Part shown: positions 16,550-25,026 of the stretch, piece by piece
Layout: every line of letters begins with the position of its first letter
How positions within the stretch are numbered: the first letter of the stretch is position 1
NCBI GenBank assembly: GCA_025057155.1
Contig: JANWYD010000015.1
Coordinates: 73,963-137,962, forward strand
DNA from: Chloroflexaceae bacterium
GTDB taxonomy: Bacteria > Chloroflexota > Chloroflexia > Chloroflexales > Chloroflexaceae
Direction: 5' to 3'
Length of the DNA: 64,000 nucleotides
Program-made: the position numbers and the translations under genes
Notes under the pieces: model-generated
What the model saw: the letters and a program-made list of their open reading frames with translations, nothing else
The model's database searches: none
What the model was told of the DNA's origin: nothing

Positions 16550-18588
16550 CCGCTGCGCCCACGTTACCCACCGACCAGCAGGCCCTGGCCGAGGAAATCT
16601 ATCGCTTGATGGTCGCGCAGGGCGCCATGTTCGCCTTTGATACGCCCATCCGTCAGACGCTTGCCAATCTGGCCGCGTTCCTGGCACGTCGTGACGGACG
16701 GGATAGGGCGGAACTTGAAGCGGCGATTGATGCGGCCCTGAGCGCAGACAGCCGTTTCACCCGTGAGGTGGTGAACGGCGAAGTGCGCTTTGTAACCACT
16801 CGCAAGGGCGCCTACGTGCCGCGGGATGAAACCGACACCCACAGTTTCAAGCAACGCCTGCACGACCCGGAGAATCCGCTTCCGATTGATGATATCAGCG
16901 TCGTTGTCTCCACTTCGCGCCCGGCGATCACGACCGTCGAGCCGGTATATATTTCAGATTACTGGCAGATGCAACTGGCAGCCGCCCCGGTCGAGAGTGA
17001 GGCGGAGGCGGTTGCGGCGACCGCAGCGCCGGCGCCTGCGGCCGAACCGAGCGTTGAGGAAGCGCCAGCGGTGGTTGCAGAGGCCCCGGCCCCTGTTGAG
17101 GAAGTAGCGCCTGAACCTGCTCCCGCCGTGGTGGAGATCCCCGCCCCGGCCCCCGTTGAGGAAGCGGCTCCCCAACCCGCGCCTGCCGTGCTGGAAATGC
17201 CCGCCCCGGCCCCCGTCGAGGAAGCGGCTCCCCAACCCGCGCCTGCCGTGCTGGAAATGCCCGCCCCGCGACCGGCGCAACCGCCCCGCAGCACCGTATT
17301 CACCCTCAGCGATGGCACAGCCATTGACCTGCGCCGGCCAGTGGACGAGATTATGGCTGAGCACGGCGAGGCGCTCGCGCGGGTCCTGGCTGAACGCCTG
17401 GAGCACGACCCGCTGCAGCGCATCGTCAGCTTTGGACGGAAGTATTACCCCGAGGCCAATCTGGCGAGTTTCGGCAAGAACGATCTGCGGAAGATCCGCG
17501 ACTATATTCTGGAACGCAACGAGCCGCTGCTTGACACCGAGATCATCGCCGATCTCTACTACCATAACCCGCGGCAGGCGGACTACGAGGGATTCCGTTT
17601 CTCGCTCAACTACCGGCTGCACCGCGAGAAGGACTTTGAGTTTGTTGGCGTCGAGGGGGCCTATCTCTGGGCTACCAGGGGGTTGGCGGTCACCAGTGGC
17701 AAGCGTGTCAAGGCCGCCGAGATGGGGCAGATCACTGCGTACCTGGTTGAGGGCTACGACGATAGCCTGGAACTACAGAGCATCGAGGCCATCAGGCAGA
17801 GCGGCAGCGTTACCCGACTGCTGACCTTCTTCGAATGGGAATATGGCGTTCTGCCGCTCGACGCCGGCCTTGCCGCGCTGCTGCCGCCCCCGCTGCTGCC
17901 GGAACAGCGGAGCGCCGTCCTGCGCTTCGAGTCGCCCCAGCACTTCACCAGCTACCTGGTTGAGGTGCGCTTCTCCGCCGGCAACCGCGGCGGCTGGCTT
18001 CAGGGGTTGGAGGAGTTCTTCCATGAGCATCTGGTGCCCGGCGCCCTGATCACCATCAGTCGCACCGGCGAACCAAATCTCTTCCACATCACCTACGAGG
18101 AGGGTCCCGAGCAGACTGAGCGCCTGCTCACCTTTGACGAGAAGAAGAACCGCCTGGCCTTTGCCAATGTTTCGTTCTACTGCGTGGTGGATGAAGATCA
18201 ACTACCCGCTCAGAGCCGCTACGGGCGGTTGAACCGCCTCAAGGCGTTCCCCATGGGCGAGCGCCGCAAGGCGGAACTTATGCTCGAACATGTGAGCGAA
18301 ACCATTGGGGAACAGATGGGCACGCCGGCAGAGCCGCGCTACGCCGTTACCCTCGATGATCTCTACGTCGCCTTTAACGTGCTGCGCCCGGCGTCGCGCG
18401 CCTACCTGAAGGCCCTGCTGGAACGCAGCGAAGACTTCAGCGCCGATGAGTCGACCCCTGGTCTCTACTACTACACGCCTGCTCCACGCGCCAGCGCCGA
18501 AGAGGTCGAAGAGGAAGAAGACGAAGCGCCCGAGGAGCGCCCATCGCTGCGCCAGCGCTATAGCAGCCGGTACGATGAGGACGAGTGA
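16546..18588 (+). CDS. Conserved protein of unknown function with Pro/Ala repeat linker
   Basis: This 680-residue, probably cytoplasmic protein is not recognised. Residues 1-125 look alpha-helical and may include a winged-helix-like unit (AEEIYRLMVAQGAMFAFD, then RFVTTRKGAYVPRD). Residues about 150-245 are an Ala/Pro/Glu linker with three 20-residue units (AAPQPAPAVLEMPAPAPVEE type). Residues 250-650 form a globular part with motifs such as SFGRKYYPEANLASFGKNDL and DTEIIADLYYHNPR. The tail is acidic (EEVEEEEDEAPEE). It is coupled to the 49-residue gene upstream and touches the HEAT-repeat gene downstream, so the three probably form a complex or pathway. No catalytic motif stands out. Confidence 0.75.
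   Translation: MTAAPTLPTDQQALAEEIYRLMVAQGAMFAFDTPIRQTLANLAAFLARRDGRDRAELEAAIDAALSADSRFTREVVNGEVRFVTTRKGAYVPRDETDTHSFKQRLHDPENPLPIDDISVVVSTSRPAITTVEPVYISDYWQMQLAAAPVESEAEAVAATAAPAPAAEPSVEEAPAVVAEAPAPVEEVAPEPAPAVVEIPAPAPVEEAAPQPAPAVLEMPAPAPVEEAAPQPAPAVLEMPAPRPAQPPRSTVFTLSDGTAIDLRRPVDEIMAEHGEALARVLAERLEHDPLQRIVSFGRKYYPEANLASFGKNDLRKIRDYILERNEPLLDTEIIADLYYHNPRQADYEGFRFSLNYRLHREKDFEFVGVEGAYLWATRGLAVTSGKRVKAAEMGQITAYLVEGYDDSLELQSIEAIRQSGSVTRLLTFFEWEYGVLPLDAGLAALLPPPLLPEQRSAVLRFESPQHFTSYLVEVRFSAGNRGGWLQGLEEFFHEHLVPGALITISRTGEPNLFHITYEEGPEQTERLLTFDEKKNRLAFANVSFYCVVDEDQLPAQSRYGRLNRLKAFPMGERRKAELMLEHVSETIGEQMGTPAEPRYAVTLDDLYVAFNVLRPASRAYLKALLERSEDFSADESTPGLYYYTPAPRASAEEVEEEEDEAPEERPSLRQRYSSRYDEDE
17101..17268. 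repeat. 60-bp tandem repeat encoding the Ala/Pro linker
   Basis: Three 60-bp units start at 17101, 17161 and 17221. The second and third are identical over their first 48 bases, and the first is diverged. Each encodes a 20-residue EEAAPQPAPAVLEMPAPAPV-type unit. Confidence 0.85.
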
Positions 18589-18596
18589 GGTCGCGT

Positions 18597-19502
18597 ATGA
18601 CCTTTGAGGAACAACTGGCCCGCCTGGGCGACCTGGAACGCCCCCTTGCCCATGCCGAGCTCAAGATCCTTTCGGACCTCGGTCCGGAGCTGTTGAAGGC
18701 ATTCTGGGCGGCATGGCGCGGGTTCCCTGTCGAACGCCGCCTGGCGATTATCCGTGAGCTTGATGAACTGGCGGAAGACAATGTGGATCTGGATTTCCGC
18801 GCGGTCTTTCGGGCCTGTCTGAGCGACCCCGACGGCGAGGTGCGGGCCGCAGCCATCAACGGGTTATGGGAGGATGAGAGCCTGGCGACGATGAACCGGC
18901 TGATCGCCATGCTCGAAGACGAGGCCGGGGTGGCGCGCGCGGCGGCTACGCTGGCCCTCGCGCGCTTCGCCTACCTCAGCCAGGTCGGCGCCCTATCGGC
19001 GGCGGATGGCGCGCGCTTGCTGGCGGTGCTGCTGCGCGTCGCCACCGATCCCGAACAACCCCTCGAGGTGCGCCGGCGCGCTGTGGAGGCCCTCGGCTAC
19101 TTCGCTTCGTCCAAAGAGGCCCAGACGGAGATCGGCCGGGCCTATGCCCACAGCGACCTGGCTATGCGCGAGAGCGCTCTGCTGGCCATGGGCCGCTCGA
19201 TGCGCCCCACCTGGTTCCCCTACATCGAACGGGAGTTGAAAAGCCCCTCCCCGGCCCTGCGCTATGAGGCCGCCCGCGCCGTCGGCGAACTGGCCGAAGA
19301 GGGGCGCCCTCTGCTGCCCGCCCTGCTGCCCCTGGTTGACGATGACGACCTGGAGATCTCCCTGGCGGCAATCTGGGCGCTCGGTCAGGTGGGCGGTTCC
19401 AGCGCCCGGCGAGTGCTCGAACGCCTGGCTCGCTCCAGGGACCTGTCGCGCCGCCAGGCCGCCGACGAAGCGCTCGCCGAACTCGCCCTCGATGAATGGT
19501 GA
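18597..19502 (+). CDS. HEAT-repeat protein
   Basis: This 301-residue, wholly helical protein is made of HEAT/PBS-lyase-type repeats, for example DPDGEVRAAAINGLWEDE, RRAVEALGYFASSKEAQTEI, LRYEAARAVGELAEEGRPL and LEISLAAIWALGQVGGSSAR. Such scaffolds bind protein partners. The start is ATG 18597 with GAGG about six bases before it. A GTG at 18585 overlapping the upstream stop is the alternative. It directly follows the 680-residue gene and should act with it. No catalytic residues are seen. Confidence 0.85.
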   Translation: MTFEEQLARLGDLERPLAHAELKILSDLGPELLKAFWAAWRGFPVERRLAIIRELDELAEDNVDLDFRAVFRACLSDPDGEVRAAAINGLWEDESLATMNRLIAMLEDEAGVARAAATLALARFAYLSQVGALSAADGARLLAVLLRVATDPEQPLEVRRRAVEALGYFASSKEAQTEIGRAYAHSDLAMRESALLAMGRSMRPTWFPYIERELKSPSPALRYEAARAVGELAEEGRPLLPALLPLVDDDDLEISLAAIWALGQVGGSSARRVLERLARSRDLSRRQAADEALAELALDEW

Positions 19503-19547
19503 GCCGCGCCTGTCATTCGCTGCACCGCCGTTTCTACGGAAGCGTCT

Positions 19548-20354
19548 ATGCCTTCTTATTACTCCCGGCTGGATCAACTGAGCGCTCCGTACCGGTACAT
19601 TTACCTCTCTCCGCACCTGGACGACGCCGCCCTCTCCTGCGGCGGCGCGATCGCCCAGCATACCAGCGCGGGCACTCCTGTTCTGGTGGTTAACATCTGT
19701 ACCGGCGCCCCGCCCGCCGGAACGCCCCTCAGCCCCTTTGCCAGCTTGATGCACCGCCGCTGGAACCTGTCCGCCGATGAGGCTATGGCGCGCCGGCTGC
19801 GCGAGGATGCCGAGGCCCTGGAGATCTTGCGCGCCGATGGGTTGCGACTCGACCTGCTCGACGCGATCTACCGGATGCCTGAAGCGTACACCGATGATGA
19901 CAGTCTCTTCGGCCCGCCAGCAGAGGGCGACCCGCTGGCCGGCGAATTGCAGACGCGCCTGGAGGCCCTGGCTGACCGCTTCCCCGACGCGGTGATCTAC
20001 GCGCCGCTTGGTGTGGGGCGCCACGTTGATCATGTGGCCGCCTGTGGGGCTGCCCAGCTCCTCAGCCGCAGCGGCGCCAGCGTGGCTTTCTATGAAGATT
20101 TCCCCTACGTGCGCAACGAACACGCCCTCGTCCAACGCCTTAATGAACTGGGGGGCCCTGACCGCTTCCTGCCCCTCGTCACCGGCATTGACAGCACCCT
20201 GACCCGCAAGATCGGGGCGATTGAAGCGTACACCAGCCAGCTCGACATGCTCTTTGGCGGCGCCGCCGCCATGGCCCAGGCTGTGCGCGATTACGCGGCG
20301 CGGGTCTCCCCCGACGCCGGCGCCTACGGCGAGCGCATCTGGATGTTCCGGTAA
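19548..20354 (+). CDS. PIG-L (LmbE-like) family deacetylase
   Basis: This 268-residue enzyme carries the zinc-binding motif YLSPHLDDAALSCGG (residues 20-34, the HPDDE-type motif) and the second metal site GVGRHVDHVAACGAAQ near residue 160. Family members remove an N-acetyl group from GlcNAc-containing lipids, mycothiol/bacillithiol precursors or antibiotics. The gene follows the HEAT-repeat gene by 45 bases and may share its transcript. Substrate is unknown. No thiol-cofactor genes are in this window. Confidence 0.87.
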   Translation: MPSYYSRLDQLSAPYRYIYLSPHLDDAALSCGGAIAQHTSAGTPVLVVNICTGAPPAGTPLSPFASLMHRRWNLSADEAMARRLREDAEALEILRADGLRLDLLDAIYRMPEAYTDDDSLFGPPAEGDPLAGELQTRLEALADRFPDAVIYAPLGVGRHVDHVAACGAAQLLSRSGASVAFYEDFPYVRNEHALVQRLNELGGPDRFLPLVTGIDSTLTRKIGAIEAYTSQLDMLFGGAAAMAQAVRDYAARVSPDAGAYGERIWMFR

Positions 20355-20396
20355 GCGCACCTCCCGTCGCCTGAACGGGCAACTGCCATATCGGGC

Positions 20397-20498
20397 TGTG
20401 GAGGTGCGGAGGTATGGAGGTGTGGAGGTGGAGAGGCAACACGTTGTCACACCTCCACACCTCCACACCTCCACATCTCCACACCTCTACGCCTCCGC
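20397..20498. repeat. 9-bp GTGTGGAGG array with inverted arms
   Basis: Degenerate GTGTGGAGG units (20397-20431) are followed, after a short spacer containing CAACACGTTGTC, by the complementary units CACACCTCC (20448-20498). The two arms can fold into one long hairpin. The array begins about 40 bases after the PIG-L stop codon. Further arrays are at 25918, 37505, 59852 and 61493. Confidence 0.75.
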
Positions 20499-20535
20499 AT
20501 GACCCGTCCGCAGAGGTGAGGATCACGTGACCGGG

Positions 20536-20541
20536 TATAAT
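20536..20541 (+). promoter_or_regulatory. -10 box (TATAAT) at the FemAB start
   Basis: A perfect TATAAT lies three bases before the ATG at 20544. If it is used, transcription would begin at about 20548, inside the annotated start. That favours the in-frame ATG at 20568. Confidence 0.5.
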
Positions 20542-20543
20542 CC

Positions 20544-21644
20544 ATGTCTCAGCCCACCATAGACAGTATGCTCGTCCGGAGTGAACGGACCGCCCCCCTG
20601 GCGCTCGGCGAGCCTGACCCGACGACGTGGAACGCCTTCGTTGACGCCCATCCCCAGGGCAGTCTCCTGCAACACGGCGCCTGGGGGGAACTGAAGACCG
20701 GCTCTGGCTGGCGCGCGCGCCGCATCGCGGTCCTCGGCGCCGACGGGGACCCCATTGCCGGGGCGTTGTTGTTGATCCGCGCGCGCTATGGATTGAGCGT
20801 AGCTTATACCCCGCGCGGGCCGCTGTTTTCCGGCGATCCGGTTGTTGACCGGCTGCTGCTGGACGGACTGGAGCGTGTGGCGCGCCGGGCGCGGGCAGTG
20901 CTGCTGCGCCTGGAACCGAACCTGCTCGAAGACGATCCCGCCGCCGACGCCCTGCATACCTGGCTGCTGTTGCAGGGACTGCAACCCGTCCAGACCATTC
21001 AGCCCCGCAGTTCGATCCACATTGATCTGCGGCCATCCGAGGAGCGTCTGCTCACAGCCTGTTCCAAAGGGCATCGCGCCGACATTCGGCGCGCCGAGCG
21101 CCATGGCGTCGTTGTGCGTTCGGGTGATGTGACCGACCTGCCCGTTTTTTTCGTCTTGATGCAGGGAACCGGTAAACGGGCGCAGTTCGGGGTGCACAGC
21201 GAGGCCTACTATCGGGCGGCCTGGCGCCTCTTCCAGCCGCGCAGTTGTCTGTTGATCGCCGAAGTGGAAGGGCAAGCGGCGGCAGCGCACCTGATCTTCG
21301 CCGACGCCCGGGCGGGTCGGTACCTCTACAGCGGCGCCAATGAAGTCGGCCTGCGCTCGGGCGCGAACCATCTGCTGACATGGCACGCCATGCGTTGGGC
21401 GCGCGCTCAGGGCTGCACCTGCTACGACCTGTGGGGCATTCCCGACGCGCTGGGCCGCGCCGCGACGGCCCCGGACGCGGAGAGCCGCGCGGCCCTGGAA
21501 AACGCCGCCCGGCGCGACCCGCTGATCGGGGTCTACCGCTTCAAAAAGGGTTTCGGCGGCAAAATTGTACGCTACCTGCCGGCCTATGATCAGGTGCTCC
21601 TGGCCCCGCTCTATCCCCTGGCGCTCAGGCGTATAGGGGCGTAG
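20544..21644 (+). CDS. FemABX-family peptidyltransferase-like protein
   Basis: This 366-residue protein has the duplicated GNAT-type fold of FemABX enzymes, which attach amino acids from aminoacyl-tRNA to the peptidoglycan stem or make cell-wall bridges. Motifs include HPQGSLLQHGAWGELK, SKGHRADIRRAERHGVVVR, ARAGRYLYSGANEVGLRSGA and QGCTCYDLWGIPD, with a C-terminal YRFKKGFGGKIVRYL, a classic FemAB ending. The real start may be ATG 20568 given the -10 box at 20536. It precedes murE, so both serve cell-wall synthesis. Confidence 0.88.
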   Translation: MSQPTIDSMLVRSERTAPLALGEPDPTTWNAFVDAHPQGSLLQHGAWGELKTGSGWRARRIAVLGADGDPIAGALLLIRARYGLSVAYTPRGPLFSGDPVVDRLLLDGLERVARRARAVLLRLEPNLLEDDPAADALHTWLLLQGLQPVQTIQPRSSIHIDLRPSEERLLTACSKGHRADIRRAERHGVVVRSGDVTDLPVFFVLMQGTGKRAQFGVHSEAYYRAAWRLFQPRSCLLIAEVEGQAAAAHLIFADARAGRYLYSGANEVGLRSGANHLLTWHAMRWARAQGCTCYDLWGIPDALGRAATAPDAESRAALENAARRDPLIGVYRFKKGFGGKIVRYLPAYDQVLLAPLYPLALRRIGA

Positions 21645-21916
21645 CTCCGGCGTCTGCGGAGGATGTACATGTTCATGCGTCTCCTGGGAGCGAGGGCATC
21701 TTGCCCTCGAATCATGACGAGGGCGTGACGCCCTCGCTCCCGGGTCTGGGGGGTTACCCCAACTCTGAACACGTACCGAAGGAGAGGGTTTGGGCGGGAT
21801 TCGCCCTCCCAGGAAAACAAGGTTCCCGCGGGGGAGGGTTTGGGCGGGCTTCGTTCTGCGAGGCAGACTCTGTTTTTCCTTTTCGGTGGCGTGCGGCGCA
21901 GCCGCGCGGGCAACCC
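21645..21916. repeat. Repeat-rich spacer between femAB-like and murE
   Basis: GGGAGCGAGGGC (21686-21697) pairs with GCCCTCGCTCCC (21730-21741), enclosing further CGAGGGC/GCCCTCG hairpins. Then GGGTTTGGGCGGG(A/C)TTCG-type sequence appears twice (about 21786 and 21837). The frame of murE is open through this spacer, but it encodes no recognisable protein here. Confidence 0.55.
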
Positions 21917-23482
21917 ATGGACAAACCAATGCCAACCCTACGCACCTTGCTGGCCGGCGTGGCTGTGCTACGCGCCGATGGCCCCCTTGATATTCCTATC
22001 ACCGGGGTGGTCTACGACTCACGCAGGGTCGAACCCGGCGCGCTGTTCGTGGCGATCAAAGGCCAGCACGCCGACGGGCACGCCTACGTGGACGAGGCCG
22101 TAGCACGGGGGGCGCGCGCGGTGCTGGTTGACGCGCGACAGTGGGGCCATGCTCCGGCGCCCGACGAGGCAACCCTCGTGGTGGCCATTGATAGCCGGGT
22201 CGCGCTGGCGCCTCTCGCCGCCGCCTTCTATGACTACCCGGCGCTGCGCCTGCGCGCCATCGGTGTAACCGGCACAAAGGGCAAAAGCACCACCACTGAT
22301 CTCATCAGCCAGATCCTCGATGCCTGCGGCCATCGCACGGGGTTGATCAACACCGTGGATTTCAAGGTAGGCCCGCGGCGCTGGGCCAACGATACCCGCC
22401 AGAGCACCCCCGAGGCCCCTGAAGTGCAGGCGCTCCTGGCGGCAATGGTGGCCGATGGCTGCGACGTCGCGGTGATCGAAGCCACCTCGCATGCTCTTTC
22501 CGCCCGCTGGAACCGTCTCGGCGGCTGCCTCTTCGACGTGGCAGTGTTCCTCAACCTCGGTCACGAGCATCTGGACTTCCATGGCACCCTTGAGCAATAC
22601 CGCGCCGATAAGGCGCGCCTCTTCGAAATGCTGGGTGAACGCACGCCCTCGGGAAGGCGCAAGGGCGAAGCCTGGGCAATTGTCAACGCCGACGATCCCC
22701 ACCACCAGGCCTTCCTCCGCGCGGCGCCCGCGGCGGCCCGCCAGTTGCGCTTCGGCACGGGCTCCAACGCCGATGTGCGCGCCTATGAAGTGACAGCCAG
22801 CGCTACCGGCGCGGACCTCACGGTTGACACGCCCTGGGGCAGCGCGCGCCTGCGCCTGGCCCTGCCCGGGGCCTTCAACGTCTCCAATGCCCTGGCGGCC
22901 CTCAGTGTAGCCCTGAGCCAGGGCGCGCCTCTCGAACAGGCCGTCGCCGCCCTCGGCGCCGCTCGCGGCCCGCGCGGCAGAATGGAGCCGGTGGTGATGG
23001 GGCAACCGTTTGACGTGATTGTGGACTACGCCCACAATCCCGAGTCGTTTGAACAGGTGTTCAGCATGCTGCGGCCCCTGGCCCGGGGACGGATCATCGC
23101 CGTCTTCGGCAGCGCCGGTGAACGCGATGTGGCTAAACGGGCCATCCAGGGGGAGATTGCCGGACACTACTGCGATCTGCTGGTGCTTACCGATGAGGAT
23201 CCGCGGGGCGAGGACCCGCTGGCGATTATCGCCCAGATCGCCGCCGGCGTTGAACGGGCGGGCCGTCGGGCCAATCAAGATTACTGGATCATCCCTGATC
23301 GTAGCGAGGCTATCAAGGCCGCGATGGCAGCCGCCCGGCCCGGTGATGTCGTGCTGTTGCTGGGGAAGGGCCACGAGGGCAGTATTATCTACGCCGACCG
23401 CAGCCGCCCCTGGGACGAAGCCGCCGAGGCGCGGCGCGCCCTGCAAGCCCTGGGGTACACGGCGCCCGCCGACAGCGGTTGA
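21917..23482 (+). CDS. murE: MurE: UDP-MurNAc-L-Ala-D-Glu:diamino acid ligase, variant motif
   Basis: This 521-residue Mur ligase adds the third-position diamino acid to the peptidoglycan precursor in the cytoplasm. ITGVVYDSRRVEPGALFVAI (domain 1), GVTGTKGKSTTTDLI (ATP loop), VDYAHNPESFEQV and a C-terminal domain with VFGSAGERDVAKR are all present. In DAP-adding enzymes the specificity motif is DNPR. Here the tract is LTDEDPRGEDP, so DN is replaced by ED. An L-ornithine- or lysine-type substrate is therefore possible, which fits reports of ornithine in Chloroflexus peptidoglycan. ATG 21917 is chosen because homology begins there. No good ribosome-binding site is visible. Confidence 0.9.
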   Translation: MDKPMPTLRTLLAGVAVLRADGPLDIPITGVVYDSRRVEPGALFVAIKGQHADGHAYVDEAVARGARAVLVDARQWGHAPAPDEATLVVAIDSRVALAPLAAAFYDYPALRLRAIGVTGTKGKSTTTDLISQILDACGHRTGLINTVDFKVGPRRWANDTRQSTPEAPEVQALLAAMVADGCDVAVIEATSHALSARWNRLGGCLFDVAVFLNLGHEHLDFHGTLEQYRADKARLFEMLGERTPSGRRKGEAWAIVNADDPHHQAFLRAAPAAARQLRFGTGSNADVRAYEVTASATGADLTVDTPWGSARLRLALPGAFNVSNALAALSVALSQGAPLEQAVAALGAARGPRGRMEPVVMGQPFDVIVDYAHNPESFEQVFSMLRPLARGRIIAVFGSAGERDVAKRAIQGEIAGHYCDLLVLTDEDPRGEDPLAIIAQIAAGVERAGRRANQDYWIIPDRSEAIKAAMAAARPGDVVLLLGKGHEGSIIYADRSRPWDEAAEARRALQALGYTAPADSG

Positions 23483-23585
23483 ACATGACAGGCGCCTGTT
23501 TTTACCGCAGAGCGCGCAGAGGAGGGTGGAGGATTGGGTTCATTGAAAGCCTCGGCGCCTCTCTGCGCCCTCTGCGGCAAGTGCT

Positions 23586-23602
23586 GTACGGGTTTCCCCA
23601 TC
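23586..23602. repeat. GGTTTCCCC half-element upstream of the MATE gene
   Basis: GTACGGGTTTCCCCATCC is a partial copy of the GGGGAAACC palindrome family, in the spacer between murE and the MATE gene. Confidence 0.4.
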
Positions 23603-23628
23603 CTCCCTGTCCGCGAGGAACAACAACG

Positions 23629-25026
23629 ATGCGCGCAGTCAGCGCCCCGGATAGCGCTCGCAGCCAGCCAGGCGGCTCCATTCGCCGGCGCATGTTCGTT
23701 CTGGCCCTTCCCGCTGTCGGCGAGCAATTGCTCAACACCATGGTCGGCCTGGCCGACGTGTTTCTCGTGGGCAATCTGGCCCCCGCGACGGCGGCGTTGC
23801 TCGGCTACGACAGCGCCGCCGCGCTGACGGCGGTCGGTCTGGGCAATCAGTTTTCCTGGATCGTCATGGTGCTGTTCATGGCCGTCGGCATTGGCGCCAC
23901 GGCCCTGGTGGCCCGCGCCGTGGGCGCCCGCGACGAGACCAGCCTGGGGCGCATCGTGCGCCAGGTGGCGCTGCTGGGGGTGCTGGTCGGCGTCACGGCC
24001 ACGGCCCTGGGGTTGCTGGCAGCGGAGCCGTTCCTGGCCACCCTCAACGCCCCCCAGGAAACCCGCGCTATCGGCGTGGAGTATATCCACATTACCGCGC
24101 TCACCTTCCTCCCCACCGCGTTGCTGATAGCGATCACCGCCTGCCTGCGGGGCGCGGGCGACACCCGCACGCCTCTGCTGCTGATGCTGGCAGTGAACAC
24201 AATTAATATCGCCGTAACCTGGCTGCTGGTAAACGGGCAACTGGGCATGCCCGCGCTGGGTGTGACGGGCGCGGCGCTGGGCGCCGCCCTGGCCCGCGGA
24301 CTGGGGGGCATCGCCGCTGTCGTGCTGATGCTGCGAGGCCACGCCGGGCTGCGGCTGGTCCTCGAGTGGCGGCCCGACCCGGAGATGCTCCGGCGCCTGG
24401 TGCGCGTCGGGTTGCCCACGGCGGGGGAGCAGTTCGTCTTTCAGGCGGCGCTGCTGATCTTCGTGCGCTTCGTGACCAATCTGGGCGCGACGGCCTACGC
24501 GGCGCACAATATCACCATTACGATCGAGTCGGTCTCGTTTCTGCCAGGGATGGGCTATGCCGCCGCCACCGGAGCCCTGGTAGGGCAGGCTCTGGGCGCG
24601 CGCCGGCCTGACGAGGCCGAGCGCAGCGCCTACGAGGGCCTGTTCCAGGGCGGCCTGATGATGAGCGCGCTGGGCGTGTTGATGGCGCTCTTCCCGGCGC
24701 AACTGGTATCCCTCTTCACCAACGATCCAATGGTAGTGGCGGCGGCCACGCCCCCGCTGCGCGCCGCCGGTCTGGTGCAGCCAGCCCTGGCGGTGAGCTT
24801 CATCCTGCTCGGCGCGCTGCGAGGCGCGGGCGACACCCGCTGGCCCCTCTACAGCCGCCTGTTCACCACCTGGGTGGTGCGCCTGCCGCTCACCTTCGTG
24901 GTGGTGGGCCAGCTCGGCGGCGGGTTGCCCGGCGTGTGGCTGGCAATGTGCACCGACTTTACCCTTCAGGCGATTATGGCGCTGTGGCGCTTCAGCTCCG
25001 GGAAGTGGCAGAAGATTGAAGTATGA
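23629..25026 (+). CDS. MATE-family efflux transporter
   Basis: This 465-residue inner-membrane antiporter has about twelve helices in two homologous halves. Signature stretches are LALPAVGEQLLNTMVGLADV at the start of helix 1 and VGLPTAGEQFVFQAALLIFV opening the second half, with CLRGAGDTRTP and ALRGAGDTRWP at equivalent loops. It should export drugs, dyes or metabolites in exchange for Na+ or H+. The ATG at 23629 has GAGGAA about nine bases upstream. A longer frame from 23479 adds residues unlike the family. Its stop overlaps the next start (ATGA). Confidence 0.9.
   Translation: MRAVSAPDSARSQPGGSIRRRMFVLALPAVGEQLLNTMVGLADVFLVGNLAPATAALLGYDSAAALTAVGLGNQFSWIVMVLFMAVGIGATALVARAVGARDETSLGRIVRQVALLGVLVGVTATALGLLAAEPFLATLNAPQETRAIGVEYIHITALTFLPTALLIAITACLRGAGDTRTPLLLMLAVNTINIAVTWLLVNGQLGMPALGVTGAALGAALARGLGGIAAVVLMLRGHAGLRLVLEWRPDPEMLRRLVRVGLPTAGEQFVFQAALLIFVRFVTNLGATAYAAHNITITIESVSFLPGMGYAAATGALVGQALGARRPDEAERSAYEGLFQGGLMMSALGVLMALFPAQLVSLFTNDPMVVAAATPPLRAAGLVQPALAVSFILLGALRGAGDTRWPLYSRLFTTWVVRLPLTFVVVGQLGGGLPGVWLAMCTDFTLQAIMALWRFSSGKWQKIEV

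Noticed and set aside
18993..20474. 493-codon minus-strand open frame
   Set aside because: It runs antisense across the HEAT-repeat and PIG-L genes, and its product has no recognisable motif.
20397..20498. CRISPR-like array at the 9-bp repeats
   Set aside because: The period is only 9 bp with no spacers, and no cas genes are present.
22019..23446. 475-codon minus-strand open frame
   Set aside because: It is antisense to murE, which has all Mur ligase motifs.
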